This document shows, one piece after another, positions 8,615 to 17,023 of a stretch of DNA of 64,000 nucleotides (position 1 is its first letter; the number at the start of each line of letters is the position of its first letter). Below the pieces are notes generated by a model. That model did not search any database, was not told the origin of the DNA, and saw only the letters and a program-made list of their open reading frames with translations. The stretch covers positions 1,054,001 to 1,118,000 of the forward strand of contig JAHBVY010000001.1 in NCBI GenBank assembly GCA_019637265.1, read 5' to 3'. This stretch comes from Polyangiaceae bacterium. Its GTDB lineage: Bacteria; Myxococcota_A; Polyangia; Polyangiales; Polyangiaceae. The translations under genes and the position numbers were made by a program.

Positions 8615-9856
8615 TCAAAACGCGGCGCCCAAGCCCAACGTCACGACCGTGGCGAAGGTGTCCGTCGGGGCGTTGCCGCCCCAGGTGTAGTCCTTCAAGT
8701 CGGTCTTCAGCGCGTCGAGCCCAAAGCTCAGGTCCAGGCCGCTGAAGGCGCCGAGCACCCGCGCGTCGCGACCCCCAGTGAAGCTCATCAGCACGCGACC
8801 CCCGAGCAGGTACGAGTTCAGCGGGGAGAGCTCGCGGTCCCCCGTGAAGTAGGCCCCCCGCGGCCCGTGCACTGGCTCACCGCCGGTGTAGTCGTCGCTC
8901 CAAAACAGCGCGCCTGACTGCGAGTAGTAGCGACCGCGCACCATCAGGCGCAGCCACGGCAGCAGGTAACGCTCGGCGTTCAGCTCGTAAGTTTGGCTGA
9001 TGATATCCCAGGTGTCGTAGTAGCCGCGCACCCCGAAGCCCACCGCCGTCTTGAGGCCGGTGATGAAGTAGCGGCCGCGCAGCGCGGCGGCCGCGCGACC
9101 GCGGCTCTCCGGGTGGTGCTCTTGCGCGAACTGTCCCCCCGCGCCGATCACCACGGCGCGGTACGGGTTCCCGAGGAAGCCGTGCTGGAGCCCGAAGGTG
9201 GCCACCAGCTGGGTGGTGAACACGCGGGTCCAGCTCTGGGTCCAGGCCGCCTGGTAGTTGTCGAGGTCCACCGAGTCGAGCTTGCGGTTCGGGGCGTCGG
9301 TGAAGCAGCCCTCCGAGCTGTCGAGGCGCGGGCGCAGCGTGGGCGCGAGGCTCGCGTCGTAGCCGGCGTTGCACACCTGGTCGAAGCCGCGCGAATAGGC
9401 CAGCTCGAGCCGCGTGTTTCTCTGTAGAAACTCCGTAGCGCCGCTCACGCTGATCGAGTGCGAGCGGTAGTCATTCTCGGTGCCATAGCCGTAGCTCACG
9501 CCGAGCGTGGTGTCCTTACGGCGCAGGGTGACGCCCCCCGTCGCCACGTGCCGGAGATCCGTCACCGACGCGTGGGAGACGATGTCTGGCCCCGTCAGCG
9601 GGCCCGCCTTGATCGGCTCGCTCGCCCCGGAGACGATGTCCGCCTCGTAGCCTGCGGAGACCGTCAGTGCATCGAACGGTGTGACGGAGACCCGCAGCGA
9701 CGGGTTCAGGATCATCATGTCGCTGTCGGGCGACGGCTCCGAGAACACCAAGGTGCGCACGTCCACCTCGGCCACCTGAGCGCGGCCCACGCCCGTCACG
9801 GAGAGCGCCGAGGCCACCATCAGCGCCAGCGAGCCGAGCGGCCGCGCGATCCTCAT
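8615..9856 (-). CDS. DUF3570-type outer membrane protein
   Basis: 413 aa from ATG 9856 (MRIARPLGSLALMVASALSV, signal peptide cleaved near GRAQ). A longer frame to 9967 would put 37 polar residues before the signal. The rest reads as alternating beta strands (VSVTPFDALTVSAGYEADIV, TTLGVSYGYGTENDYRSHSI, and a final VVTLGLGAAF), as expected for a large outer-membrane barrel, and resembles the DUF3570 family. The DUF4266 lipoprotein gene immediately upstream supports this, because the two families usually occur together. It is last in the operon starting near 11754. Its role is unknown; in other bacteria such pairs often sit near ApbE flavin transferases, which are absent here. Confidence 0.82.
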   Translation of the reverse strand: MRIARPLGSLALMVASALSVTGVGRAQVAEVDVRTLVFSEPSPDSDMMILNPSLRVSVTPFDALTVSAGYEADIVSGASEPIKAGPLTGPDIVSHASVTDLRHVATGGVTLRRKDTTLGVSYGYGTENDYRSHSISVSGATEFLQRNTRLELAYSRGFDQVCNAGYDASLAPTLRPRLDSSEGCFTDAPNRKLDSVDLDNYQAAWTQSWTRVFTTQLVATFGLQHGFLGNPYRAVVIGAGGQFAQEHHPESRGRAAAALRGRYFITGLKTAVGFGVRGYYDTWDIISQTYELNAERYLLPWLRLMVRGRYYSQSGALFWSDDYTGGEPVHGPRGAYFTGDRELSPLNSYLLGGRVLMSFTGGRDARVLGAFSGLDLSFGLDALKTDLKDYTWGGNAPTDTFATVVTLGLGAAF

Positions 9857-9992
9857 GAGCCGAGCGCTCACCGACCGATCGCGCGGCTCGCCGTCCCAAT
9901 CCCGCGATCCAACGCGCTGCGTGAGCTGCCTGCTCTGACTCGCTTGGTGCGTCATCTTCGCGCTCACCTACCCCAAATCCCTACAGCCACAC

Positions 9993-10217
9993 TCAGTTGC
10001 AGCCGCAGCCGCCACCCTCCACGGAGCCCCCACCGAAGGAGCCCTCGCGATTCTCGAACACGTGTTGCCGCGCCGACTCCTCGCGCGCGTTGCCATCGAA
10101 GCGCATGATCGGATCGGCCAGCACCGCGCGCTCCTCGGGGCGCACCGTGGCGCAGCCGAGCGCGCTCAGCGCGAAGACGCCGAGCAGGGCCCAGACGAGG
10201 CCGCCGCGCGCCCCCAA
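9993..10217 (-). CDS. DUF4266-type small lipoprotein
   Basis: 74 aa. Signal peptide GGLVWALLGVFALSALGC with lipobox ALGC, then a short conserved body (RPEERAVLADPIMRFDG, ARQHVFENREGSFGGG) and the diagnostic Gly/Cys-rich end GGGCGCN. I place the start at the TTG at 10217. That gives the usual DUF4266 length and leaves upstream a tandem repeat (10220-10267) which looks non-coding. In-frame alternatives are ATG 10274 or 10355. The partner gene is the DUF3570 barrel downstream. Confidence 0.82.
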   Translation of the reverse strand: MGARGGLVWALLGVFALSALGCATVRPEERAVLADPIMRFDGNAREESARQHVFENREGSFGGGSVEGGGCGCN

Positions 10218-10219
10218 GC

Positions 10220-10299
10220 GACCTGTCAGGCGCTCTGACGGCCGACCTGTCAGGCGCTCTGACGGTTGCCCCATCAGCCGCCCTGTCAGCTGCCTTGAC
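10220..10299. repeat. GTCAG-N5-CTGAC hairpin repeats (2 exact, 1 near)
   Basis: Two 24-nt tandem units (10220-10243, 10244-10267), each containing GTCAGGCGCTCTGAC, i.e. inverted arms GTCAG/CTGAC around 5 nt (10225-10239, 10249-10263). A third, one-mismatch copy GTCAGCTGCCTTGAC is at 10285-10299. They lie in the leader of the DUF4266 gene. Same unit as at 23946-24041, 43963 and 51645-51812. Confidence 0.8.
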
Positions 10300-10331
10300 G
10301 AGCTCCCTCGTGATGGATCCTGCGCGCCGCG

Positions 10332-10352
10332 CGGGTGGGGTTGGGGGTTTGC
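10332..10352 (+). repeat. G-tract repeat, GGGGGTTTGCC type
   Basis: GGGTGGGGTTGGGGGTTTGCC, followed by ATGG. It lies about 30 nt from the hairpin repeats at 10220-10299, as in the other composite loci. Confidence 0.65.
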
Positions 10353-10357
10353 CATGG

Positions 10358-11167
10358 CTAAAAGTAGCTCCCGAGGCCTCCGAAGACGCCGTAGGTGTTG
10401 CGGTAGCTGTCCGCCGTGAACAGCGCCGCCTGAGTCGCCTCCAGGCGGATCAAGAGCCGCCAGCGGAGGGAGATGAGGAAGCCACCACCCGCGCGAGCGT
10501 GCATCACCGTCTCGTCCTTCAGCACGAAGGCATCGGCGTTGGGGAAGGTGGTGTAGCCGCCACCGCCGAGGTGGAGGAAGGGAGTGACCGGCCAGTCCGG
10601 CGCCAAGTTCAGGGTGCCCCCAGCGCCGTAGATCACGCCCTTGCCCTCGGTGTTCAGGTGCATGCCGACGTAGCCCTCGAGGGCGATGGCTGGCGCCAGC
10701 ACCAGGGCGGGCCGGAGCTCCGAGTAGCCGTTCTTGTCGAATACCCCCGCCATCAACGCGAACCCGCCGCGCGCGCGTTGGAGCGCCGGCGGCGCGAAGA
10801 AGCCTGGCGTACCAGGACGCTCGACCTCGTCTTCCCCGATCGCGACTGGCTCCACCACATCCCCCAGCACGTAGCCCGTGCGGCCATCCTCCAGGGCGAT
10901 CTCGAGCCAGAACCCCTGCCCCTCGCGGCCCGTGATCAAGAACGCCTCGCCGCGCTCGGCGCGGTGGATGACGCGGTGGGTGATCCCAGGGCCGCTGCGG
11001 ACCTCGGCCTCCGCCACCACGACGCGGGCGAAGGCGTCCGCATCGGGCGCGTCTGACTCTGATTCAGCCGCAGCCGCGGGTGAGGCGAGCAGCGCCGCGA
11101 GGAACGCCGCGCGCTGGAGCAAGGAGCGCGCGCCGCGACGCCAGCTGGAGGGGGGCAGGCGCTTCAT
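10358..11167 (-). CDS. SH3-domain outer membrane beta-barrel protein
   Basis: 269 aa from ATG 11167, which overlaps the previous gene's stop (ATGA). An Arg-rich N-terminus and signal peptide (RAAFLAALLASPAAAAES) lead into a bacterial SH3-like domain (about 48-105; ARVVVAEAEVRSGPGITHRV, GYVLGDVVEPV). A C-terminal barrel-like region (about 130-269) follows, with alternating strands ending GVFGGLGSYF, i.e. a terminal aromatic residue typical of outer-membrane barrels. It sits between a lipoprotein gene and DUF4266/DUF3570 and is probably part of the same envelope assembly. No precise function is assigned. Confidence 0.82.
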   Translation of the reverse strand: MKRLPPSSWRRGARSLLQRAAFLAALLASPAAAAESESDAPDADAFARVVVAEAEVRSGPGITHRVIHRAERGEAFLITGREGQGFWLEIALEDGRTGYVLGDVVEPVAIGEDEVERPGTPGFFAPPALQRARGGFALMAGVFDKNGYSELRPALVLAPAIALEGYVGMHLNTEGKGVIYGAGGTLNLAPDWPVTPFLHLGGGGYTTFPNADAFVLKDETVMHARAGGGFLISLRWRLLIRLEATQAALFTADSYRNTYGVFGGLGSYF

Positions 11168-11754
11168 TGGCTGGAGTAGCGCTCCGCCCAGTCTCGGATG
11201 ATCTGCGCGTCGGGGCTGTCCGCCGCGAAGATGCGCCTGGGGTGCGCCGTCACGTCGGTGGGCCGGTAGTAGAGCGGCGCGAGATCGGGATCGCGGCGCA
11301 TCATCGACTGAGCGCTCTGGTAGTTGGCGCGCGCCGCCTCGGGCGGCGCGGTCCCGGGCACACCATCGCGGCAGCCGTCTGCCACCCGCGGCGTGTAGTC
11401 GGTGAGCCGGAAGCTGCTCACGTTGAAGTGACAGCCGCGCGCCGGGTCCGAACCGCTGCCCGATCCACAACTGTTGCGGAACAACACGGGCTCGACCTCG
11501 CAGTAGTAGTAGCCCTCATCGAACACCACGTCGGCGATCTGGAAATCTTGCCCCGGATCCACCGTGGAGCAGCCCTGCGGCCCGAGCAACCCGAGCAGAC
11601 CCAAGAGCCCGAACAGGCTCCAGCGCCCGAGCAGGCTCCAGCGCCCGAGCAGGCTCCAGCGCCCGAGCGCCGGTAGCCCGAGCAGCCCAGCGGGCCGTGG
11701 TGAGCGGCCGAAAGCACGCCCAGGCGTGCGCCACGGCGCCGCGCCTCGCCTCAC
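11164..11754 (-). CDS. Putative lipoprotein, first gene of the DUF4266/DUF3570 operon
   Basis: About 196 aa. The mature part has Cys-containing motifs (QGCSTVDPGQ, EGYYYCEVEPVLFRNSCGSG, GCHFNVSSFRLTDY, DGCRDGVPG). The YYYCEVEPVLFRNSC stretch resembles the CxxxxxPxxxxxC pattern seen in myxobacterial proteins with cytochrome-like or disulfide regions, but there is no CxxCH. The hydrophobic signal segment is built from an 18-nt tandem repeat (RWSLLG units then LLG units). The start is uncertain: GTG 11754 is used, and an ATG at 11859 is also in frame. It is coupled to the SH3/barrel gene by a 4-nt overlap. Confidence 0.65.
   Translation of the reverse strand: MRRGAAPWRTPGRAFGRSPRPAGLLGLPALGRWSLLGRWSLLGRWSLFGLLGLLGLLGPQGCSTVDPGQDFQIADVVFDEGYYYCEVEPVLFRNSCGSGSGSDPARGCHFNVSSFRLTDYTPRVADGCRDGVPGTAPPEAARANYQSAQSMMRRDPDLAPLYYRPTDVTAHPRRIFAADSPDAQIIRDWAERYSSQ
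11607..11668 (-). repeat. 18-nt tandem repeat inside a signal-peptide region
   Basis: Units GCCCGARCAGGCTCCAGC at 11607, 11625 and 11643 plus a partial fourth. The 18-nt period keeps frame and encodes repeated RWSLLG in the minus-strand lipoprotein gene. Confidence 0.85.
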
Positions 11755-12078
11755 TGCCGCTCCCACGACTCGAGCGATGGCTCGCCGCGCCTTGCCAAAA
11801 ACCCCAAGCTCACGCGCCCGGAAGTTATCACAGTTCCCTCGCGATCGATGCGCTTCCAAGCACGGCTCGCGCCGATCGTCCCTCGGCCTCCCCGAAGCCC
11901 GAAGCGTCGCCCGCGCTCACCAGCTCGACTTATTTAACTGCCTCCGCCGCATTCCCTTGAACGGCGCGGCCACCCCGGCTAATCAGTTGGCCGCTTCGGG
12001 CGGTGGTAGTAGGTTGTCCTACATCTACCCACCTAGCCTGGCCCCCGGGCCGAGCCACCGCACGAAGATGGAGAACCG

Positions 12079-12255
12079 ATGAAGCTCAACTTCTGGTACC
12101 TCGCCGCTCTGCTGCCCATCGCCCTGGTCGTCGGCGGGGGCGCTTTCAGCGCTCAGTTTGCGGTCCTCGGCATCACGCTCGGGATCTTCTTCGGCACCTT
12201 GTCGCTGCGTAAGCCACGCGCAGCAGACGCGACCGGCACGAACCCAGGTCTCTGA
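12079..12255 (+). CDS. Small membrane protein, 58 aa
   Basis: MKLNFWYLAALLPIALVVGG opens a 58-residue protein with two hydrophobic stretches (about residues 6-22 and 26-43) and a short basic, polar tail (LRKPRAADATGTNPGL). ATG 12079 follows a weak GGAG. Codons are strongly GC3-biased, as in the neighbours, which supports it being real. No family was recognised. It lies between the divergent envelope operon and the TIGR04552-like gene. Confidence 0.55.
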   Translation: MKLNFWYLAALLPIALVVGGGAFSAQFAVLGITLGIFFGTLSLRKPRAADATGTNPGL

Positions 12256-12344
12256 GTGGCCTCCGCCTCGATGGCGTCCGCCATGGACTGGGTCGGCTTC
12301 GGTTGCTGGAGTCCCTAGCGAACGCCCCAGCCCGTGATGGTCAA

Positions 12345-13604
12345 GTGAGCGCCCAGCCCCCCTCCCCTCCCGCAGACGCCTCCCCGGCGCTGCCGGACCG
12401 GATGAAGCGCCTCGACGAGTTCACGCTCCACGACCTCGAGGCGACACGGCTGGTGCTGCGCGGGGGCTCGGTGATCGACTGGCACCGGCTGAACCTCACC
12501 TCCGAGGCGGCCGCGCGTCAGCTCATCATCAACCATGACTGCGATCCGGCGGATCCCGTGGATCGCGCCTACATGGATCACATCAAGGAGCAGGCCATCG
12601 CCTACCTCCGGCGAAACTTCGCCTTCGCCATCCCCAAGCCGGTGGCGGCGATGTCGATCGAGGAGCTGCTGCTGCTCGCCTCCGGGCGCGGCCACCGTCA
12701 GCTGTGCGCCTGCACCATCCTCAAGGCGATCCAGATCATCAACCACCTGAGCGGCCGCGAGCTGCTGTTCCGGCTACCGGTCAGCGATCATGAGCTGTTC
12801 CACCTGGTGGAGGAGAAGGTCTACCGGGTCGTGGGCGGCATGCTCAGCGAGGGCTTCCCCATCGATGAGTTCCGCGGCGGGCGGAAGAGCCTCGACTCGA
12901 TGTACACCAAGCTCCTGTCGAAGTCGGAGTCCACCGCGGCGGCAATCTACGACAAACTGCGCTTTCGCATCGTCACCCGCACGCGTGAAGACCTGCTCCC
13001 GGTGCTGCTCTACCTCACCGAGCGGCTGTTCCCGTTCAACTACGTGATGGCGAACGAGAGCGTGAACTCGGTCATCGACCTCACGCGCTACATCGAGGGG
13101 CACCCTCACCTCGCTGGCTTCGCCGCCGACCTCCAGGAGCCGCTCGAGCCCGCCCCGAGCGTGAACCGCTTCAGCGCCGACAACTACCGCGTGATCAACT
13201 TCATCGCGGACATGCCAGTGCGCGTGCCGCCGCACATCTTGGAGCACGCCCCGCCCGGGACGGAGGAGCTTGGGCGCACGGTCTACATGCTGTGTGAGTT
13301 TCAGCTGCTCGACTCGCAAACGGAGGCAGCGAACGAGGCGGGCGAGGCGAGCCACGACGCCTACAAGGCGCGACAACGCAGCGCCGTCGCGCGCCGGCTC
13401 AGGCTCGGCGCCCGCGCCGTGAACCGCCCACAGCGCATCGAGGCCGCGCGGCTCGCCGAGGCCCCCGCGAGCGTGAAGACACCGCCGCTGCCCGTCAGTG
13501 ATCCGTCCCGCGCCCCGCAAGTCAGCGGCAAGGGCCAGCTCCCCACGAAGTCGGCGCGCGTCAGCCGCCGCAAAGATCACCTCATCCGGCGACGCAAACG
13601 CTAG
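12345..13604 (+). CDS. TIGR04552-like conserved myxobacterial protein
   Basis: 419 aa from GTG 12345; ATG 12402 (MKRLDEFTLHDLEATRLVLR) or TTG 12303 are alternatives, and the first about 20 residues are Pro/Ala filler. The core matches, from memory, the TIGR04552 family found mainly in Myxococcota: VIDWHRLNLTSEAAARQLI, then KLLSKSESTAAAIYDKLRFR, IVTRTREDLLPVLLYLTERL and FPFNYVMANESVNSVIDL. The block KxxSKSESTAAAIYDKLRFRIV resembles the RelA/SpoT synthetase entry motif (inference, see findings). The C-terminal 90 residues are Arg/Ala-rich and basic, ending RRRKR, suggesting nucleic acid or membrane contact. Catalysis is unknown. Confidence 0.75.
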   Translation: MSAQPPSPPADASPALPDRMKRLDEFTLHDLEATRLVLRGGSVIDWHRLNLTSEAAARQLIINHDCDPADPVDRAYMDHIKEQAIAYLRRNFAFAIPKPVAAMSIEELLLLASGRGHRQLCACTILKAIQIINHLSGRELLFRLPVSDHELFHLVEEKVYRVVGGMLSEGFPIDEFRGGRKSLDSMYTKLLSKSESTAAAIYDKLRFRIVTRTREDLLPVLLYLTERLFPFNYVMANESVNSVIDLTRYIEGHPHLAGFAADLQEPLEPAPSVNRFSADNYRVINFIADMPVRVPPHILEHAPPGTEELGRTVYMLCEFQLLDSQTEAANEAGEASHDAYKARQRSAVARRLRLGARAVNRPQRIEAARLAEAPASVKTPPLPVSDPSRAPQVSGKGQLPTKSARVSRRKDHLIRRRKR

Positions 13605-13849
13605 GACCCAAGCCGCCGTTCGTCACCCCCCACGACAGCCAGAGCCGCTCCACGGGTAGCCAGGCGCTCCGCTTCGGTCCCGGCGCTTTGGTCCCCACGC
13701 GTGTCGGGAACACCGCCCGAGCCCGCCGCACCCAGCGGCTGCTGCAGAGCGGCGATGCACCGCGCGCGCTCCGACGAGCTTACAGAAAGTAGCCGCGCGG
13801 AGCGAAGCGCGATTGCCGCGCCAGGTGAAGCCCGCTACGGATCCGCCCC

Positions 13850-14359
13850 ATGCGCATCCCCGCCTCGAAGATCCCGGCGATCGCCCGCGACATGACTCAA
13901 GCGCTGCTCGCCGAGGGTGACGTGGAGGCGGAGACGCCGAGCGAGCTCCAGCGCGACATCGAGGCGGTGCTCACCCAGTACATGCGCGACGAGCAGGCCA
14001 TCACCGATCGCGCCCGCGAGGTGCTCGACGCGCGGCACTTGCCCCCCTCCGAGCTGAACAAGATGCGCAAGCACGTCGCGGAGGAGCGCCACATGAAGGT
14101 GGGCGACGAGGCCATCGACTACATCCTCGACCAGCTGATCGAGTTCTTGATGCAGAGCCAGAGCGTCGACGAAATCTACTGCGAGGACGTGGTGCTGCGG
14201 CGGAAATTGCGTGGGCCCCTTCGTCAGCTCGCTCAGACGGAGGCGAGCCTGGAGCAGGAGGTGCGCGGGCAGCTCCGCCACGTGCAAGAGGGCACCGCGA
14301 TGTGGGACGTCGAGTACCGCCGCATGATGGAAGACATCAAGCGTCGTAAGGGGCTCTGA
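13850..14359 (+). CDS. DUF507 family protein
   Basis: 169 aa. It matches the DUF507 layout: MRIPASKIPAIARDMTQALL at the N-terminus, two related helical halves (residues 1-85 and 86-169), and the characteristic VDEIYCEDVVLRRKLRGPL and EGTAMWDVEYRRMMEDIKRR. The function of the family is unknown; members are cytosolic and helical. The start lacks a ribosome binding site but has TACGGAT and CCGCCCC directly upstream, similar to other probable leaderless starts here. The downstream yicC gene is 55 nt away. Confidence 0.9.
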   Translation: MRIPASKIPAIARDMTQALLAEGDVEAETPSELQRDIEAVLTQYMRDEQAITDRAREVLDARHLPPSELNKMRKHVAEERHMKVGDEAIDYILDQLIEFLMQSQSVDEIYCEDVVLRRKLRGPLRQLAQTEASLEQEVRGQLRHVQEGTAMWDVEYRRMMEDIKRRKGL

Positions 14360-14414
14360 CGGATCGGTGAGGGGCGCGCGGCGGCTCGTCCGCGGCGCGA
14401 GCTGAGGTGACTCG

Positions 14415-15284
14415 ATGCGCAGCATGACCGGCATTGGCGTGGGCACCGCCAGCCTGAAGGGCGGGCGTTTAGTGGCGGAGCTCCGCAGCTTGAACCACCG
14501 CTTCTTCGAGGTGCGCCTGCGGCTGCCGCCTGAGCTCCAAGATCACGGCGCCTTCCTCGAGCAAGAGCTAAGGCAGAAGATCAGCCGCGGGCGGCTAGAC
14601 CTGGGCGTGCGGCTGGAAGGCACCCTGACCACCCAGCGCTTCTCGCCGGCGCGCGCTCACGCGCTCTACCTGGAGCTGGCCTCGCTGCGTGACGAACTCA
14701 CGCCGGGCGCTGAGCTGCCGATCAGCACCTTGGCGCAGTTCAGTGAGTGGCTCTCAGCGCCCACCGAGACGGACACCGCCCCGCTACGTCAGGCGCTCTC
14801 AGCCGCGCTCGATCACGCGACGAGAGCGCTGATCGCGATGCAAGCGGATGAAGGCGCGCGGCTCCGCGCCGAGCTGCTGAGCCGCATTGAGAGAGCTCGC
14901 GCCACCGCCAAGGCGATCGCCCAGCTTTGCCCTGAAGCGGTGGCTCAGCAAGAAATGCGGCTCCGCGAGCGCGTCGAGCGCCTGCTCGCTGGCACCGGGC
15001 ACCGCCTCGACCCAGCGCGGCTCGCGATGGAAGTGGCGCTGCTCGCCGACAAGAGCGACGTCACCGAAGAGCTGGTGCGCCTCCGCAGTCACTTGGACCA
15101 ATTCGAGGCCCTGCTCAGCCAGCAGGGTCCGGTGGGGAGACGGCTCGATTTCCTCCTCCAAGAGCTGGCGCGCGAGGCCAACACCCTCGGCAGTAAGTGC
15201 CAGGATGTCACCATGAGCCACCTGGTGGTCGAGCTGAAGGCGGACCTCGAACGCCTGAGGGAGCAGGTTCAAAATGTCGAATGA
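14415..15284 (+). CDS. yicC: YicC family endoribonuclease
   Basis: 289 aa, close to family length. ATG 14415 follows GAGGTG. The N-terminus MRSMTGIGVGTASLKGGRLV, the motif LRSLNHRFFEVRLRLPPEL, and the C-terminal signature RLDFLLQELAREANTLGSKC with the following helix define YicC (YicC-like/DUF1732). The E. coli family member is an endoribonuclease. It overlaps gmk by 11 nt, the common yicC-gmk pair. Confidence 0.95.
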   Translation: MRSMTGIGVGTASLKGGRLVAELRSLNHRFFEVRLRLPPELQDHGAFLEQELRQKISRGRLDLGVRLEGTLTTQRFSPARAHALYLELASLRDELTPGAELPISTLAQFSEWLSAPTETDTAPLRQALSAALDHATRALIAMQADEGARLRAELLSRIERARATAKAIAQLCPEAVAQQEMRLRERVERLLAGTGHRLDPARLAMEVALLADKSDVTEELVRLRSHLDQFEALLSQQGPVGRRLDFLLQELAREANTLGSKCQDVTMSHLVVELKADLERLREQVQNVE

Positions 15285-15993
15285 GCAGGCAGCTCACGCC
15301 GAGCACGCGCAGTCAGCACCAGCAGCAGACGCTGAGGAGGGCTCCGCCGCGGAGCGGAGGCCAGAGGACCCAGGTCCGCTGCTCCTCATCCTCTCGTCCC
15401 CCTCCGGCGCCGGGAAGAGCACCCTCACCCGCAGGGTGCGCGAGGCCATCAGCGGCCTCGAGTTCAGCGTCTCGCACACGACGCGCAGCCCACGCCCGGG
15501 CGAGGAGGACGGCCGTGAGTATCACTTCGTCTCGCGAGCTGACTTTGAAGCGCGCGTCCAGCGCGATGAGTTCCTGGAGTGGGCGGAGGTGCACGGGAAC
15601 CTGTACGGCACCAGCGCGAGCGAGGTGCGGCGCGCCGCGGGGAAGGCGGGCATCATCTTCGACGTCGATCATCAGGGCGCGCGGATGATCAAGGCGGCGC
15701 GGCCGGACGCGGTGGGGGTGTTCATCTTGCCCCCGAGCATGGAGGTGCTCTTGAGTCGCCTGAAGGGCCGCGCCAGTGAGGACGCCGCCACGGTGGAGCG
15801 ACGCTTCAAGGTCGCTCAGCAGGAGATCGCGCACTACGGGGCGTTCGAGTACGTGCTGGTGAACGATGAGCTCACGCGCGCCACGGAGGAGCTCGCGAGC
15901 ATCTTCCGCGCGGAGGCCTGCCGGCGGCGGCGCGCCGCGCACCTCGCCGAGCGGCTCTTGGTGCAGTCTCGAAGGCTGTCGGTGGGCGGATGA
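15274..15993 (+). CDS. gmk: Guanylate kinase
   Basis: 239 aa, longer than the usual about 205 because of an acidic/Ala-rich N-terminal extension of about 30 residues. It phosphorylates GMP to GDP. P-loop LSSPSGAGKST, GMP-binding HTTRSPRPGEEDGREYHF, EWAEVHGNLYGTS, IIFDVDHQGA (usually IDVQGA; the extra H is seen in some members), and the lid RRFKVAQQEI all appear. ATG 15274 overlaps yicC. The C-terminus is Arg-rich. Confidence 0.96.
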   Translation: MSNEQAAHAEHAQSAPAADAEEGSAAERRPEDPGPLLLILSSPSGAGKSTLTRRVREAISGLEFSVSHTTRSPRPGEEDGREYHFVSRADFEARVQRDEFLEWAEVHGNLYGTSASEVRRAAGKAGIIFDVDHQGARMIKAARPDAVGVFILPPSMEVLLSRLKGRASEDAATVERRFKVAQQEIAHYGAFEYVLVNDELTRATEELASIFRAEACRRRRAAHLAERLLVQSRRLSVGG

Positions 15994-16100
15994 GCGCCGC
16001 GCGAGGCCTCGAGAGGCGTGGCGCGGTGCCTCCCCTTCGTCTCGCGATCCTGCCGTTCGTCTGGTGGCGACCGGATTCGGTGTGCTAGGTGCCGACCCCG

Positions 16101-16964
16101 ATGACCCCCGTGCTCGGCGTGATCGGCGGCAGCGGCAGCGCCGCGGTGTGGCTCGAAGAGCCCACGCCGCGCGCGATTCAGACGCCCTATGGTGAGCCGA
16201 GCGGCCCCGTGCTCGAGGGCCACGTGGCGACGCCGGGCGGCCGCGTGCGCGCGCTCTTCATCCCGCGTCATGGCGAGGGCCACCGCCTGTCCCCCAGCCA
16301 CGTGAACTACCGCGCCAACGTGTGCGCGATGAAGCAGCTCGGCGCGACCCACCTCGTCAGCCTGTCTGCCGTGGGCTCACTGAAACAGGAGCTCTGTCCC
16401 GGCGACGTGGTGCTGGTCGATCAGTACATCGACTTGACCAAGCAGCGCCCCGCCACCTTCTTCGACGCGGGGGCGGTGGCCCACGTCAGCTTGGCTGACC
16501 CCACCTGCCCGGAGCTCAGCGGAGCCGCGATCGACGCGGCCCGCGCCGCCGGCGGGCGCGTGCACCAGGGCGGCACCTACCTGTGCATCGAAGGGCCCCA
16601 GTTCTCCACCCGCGCGGAGAGCCACCTCTACCGGAGCTGGGGCGCCAGCGTGATCGGCATGACGGCGATGCCGGAGGCGCGCCTCGCCCGCGAGGCGGAG
16701 CTGCCCTACGCCACCATCGCCTTCGTCACGGACTACGACTGCTGGGCCGCGGACGAGGCCGCCGTCACCTCGGCGGACGTGCTGCGGGTGATGGCGGCGA
16801 ACCGCGCGCTCGCCGAGCGCGTGGTCCGCGAGCTCGCAGCGCGCCTCCCCCCACCGGGGGAGAGCCCCGCTACGGGGGTGCTGCGGGAGGCGCTCGTCAC
16901 CTCGCGTGAGCACCTGACGGACGACGTGAAGGCGCGCCTCGCCTGGCTCTTGCCGCGCGGCTGA
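16101..16964 (+). CDS. mtnP: S-methyl-5'-thioadenosine phosphorylase
   Basis: About 287 aa. It cleaves methylthioadenosine to adenine and methylthioribose-1-phosphate in methionine salvage. Seen: phosphate-binding GVIGGSG, IPRHGEGHRLSPSHVNYRAN, LVSLSAVGSL, GGTYLCIEGPQFSTRAES and GMTAMPEARLARE. The TDYDCW motif carries the two Asp residues that give MTA/6-aminopurine preference over inosine/guanosine in this family. The start is ATG 16101; an in-frame GTG at 16089 is the other choice. TAGGTG lies 9 nt upstream. A PfkB sugar kinase gene follows. Confidence 0.92.
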   Translation: MTPVLGVIGGSGSAAVWLEEPTPRAIQTPYGEPSGPVLEGHVATPGGRVRALFIPRHGEGHRLSPSHVNYRANVCAMKQLGATHLVSLSAVGSLKQELCPGDVVLVDQYIDLTKQRPATFFDAGAVAHVSLADPTCPELSGAAIDAARAAGGRVHQGGTYLCIEGPQFSTRAESHLYRSWGASVIGMTAMPEARLAREAELPYATIAFVTDYDCWAADEAAVTSADVLRVMAANRALAERVVRELAARLPPPGESPATGVLREALVTSREHLTDDVKARLAWLLPRG

Positions 16965-17023
16965 CGCGCACCGCCGCGCGCCGCACTCGGCGTGGGCGAA
17001 CCCCCCGATCCGGAGACCTCTCG

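Noticed and set aside
11516-11734. Alternative frames over the 18-nt repeat encoding LEPARA-type repeats
   Set aside because: They overlap the lipoprotein gene whose downstream part has Cys motifs and coupling to the next gene; the alternatives lack a start context.
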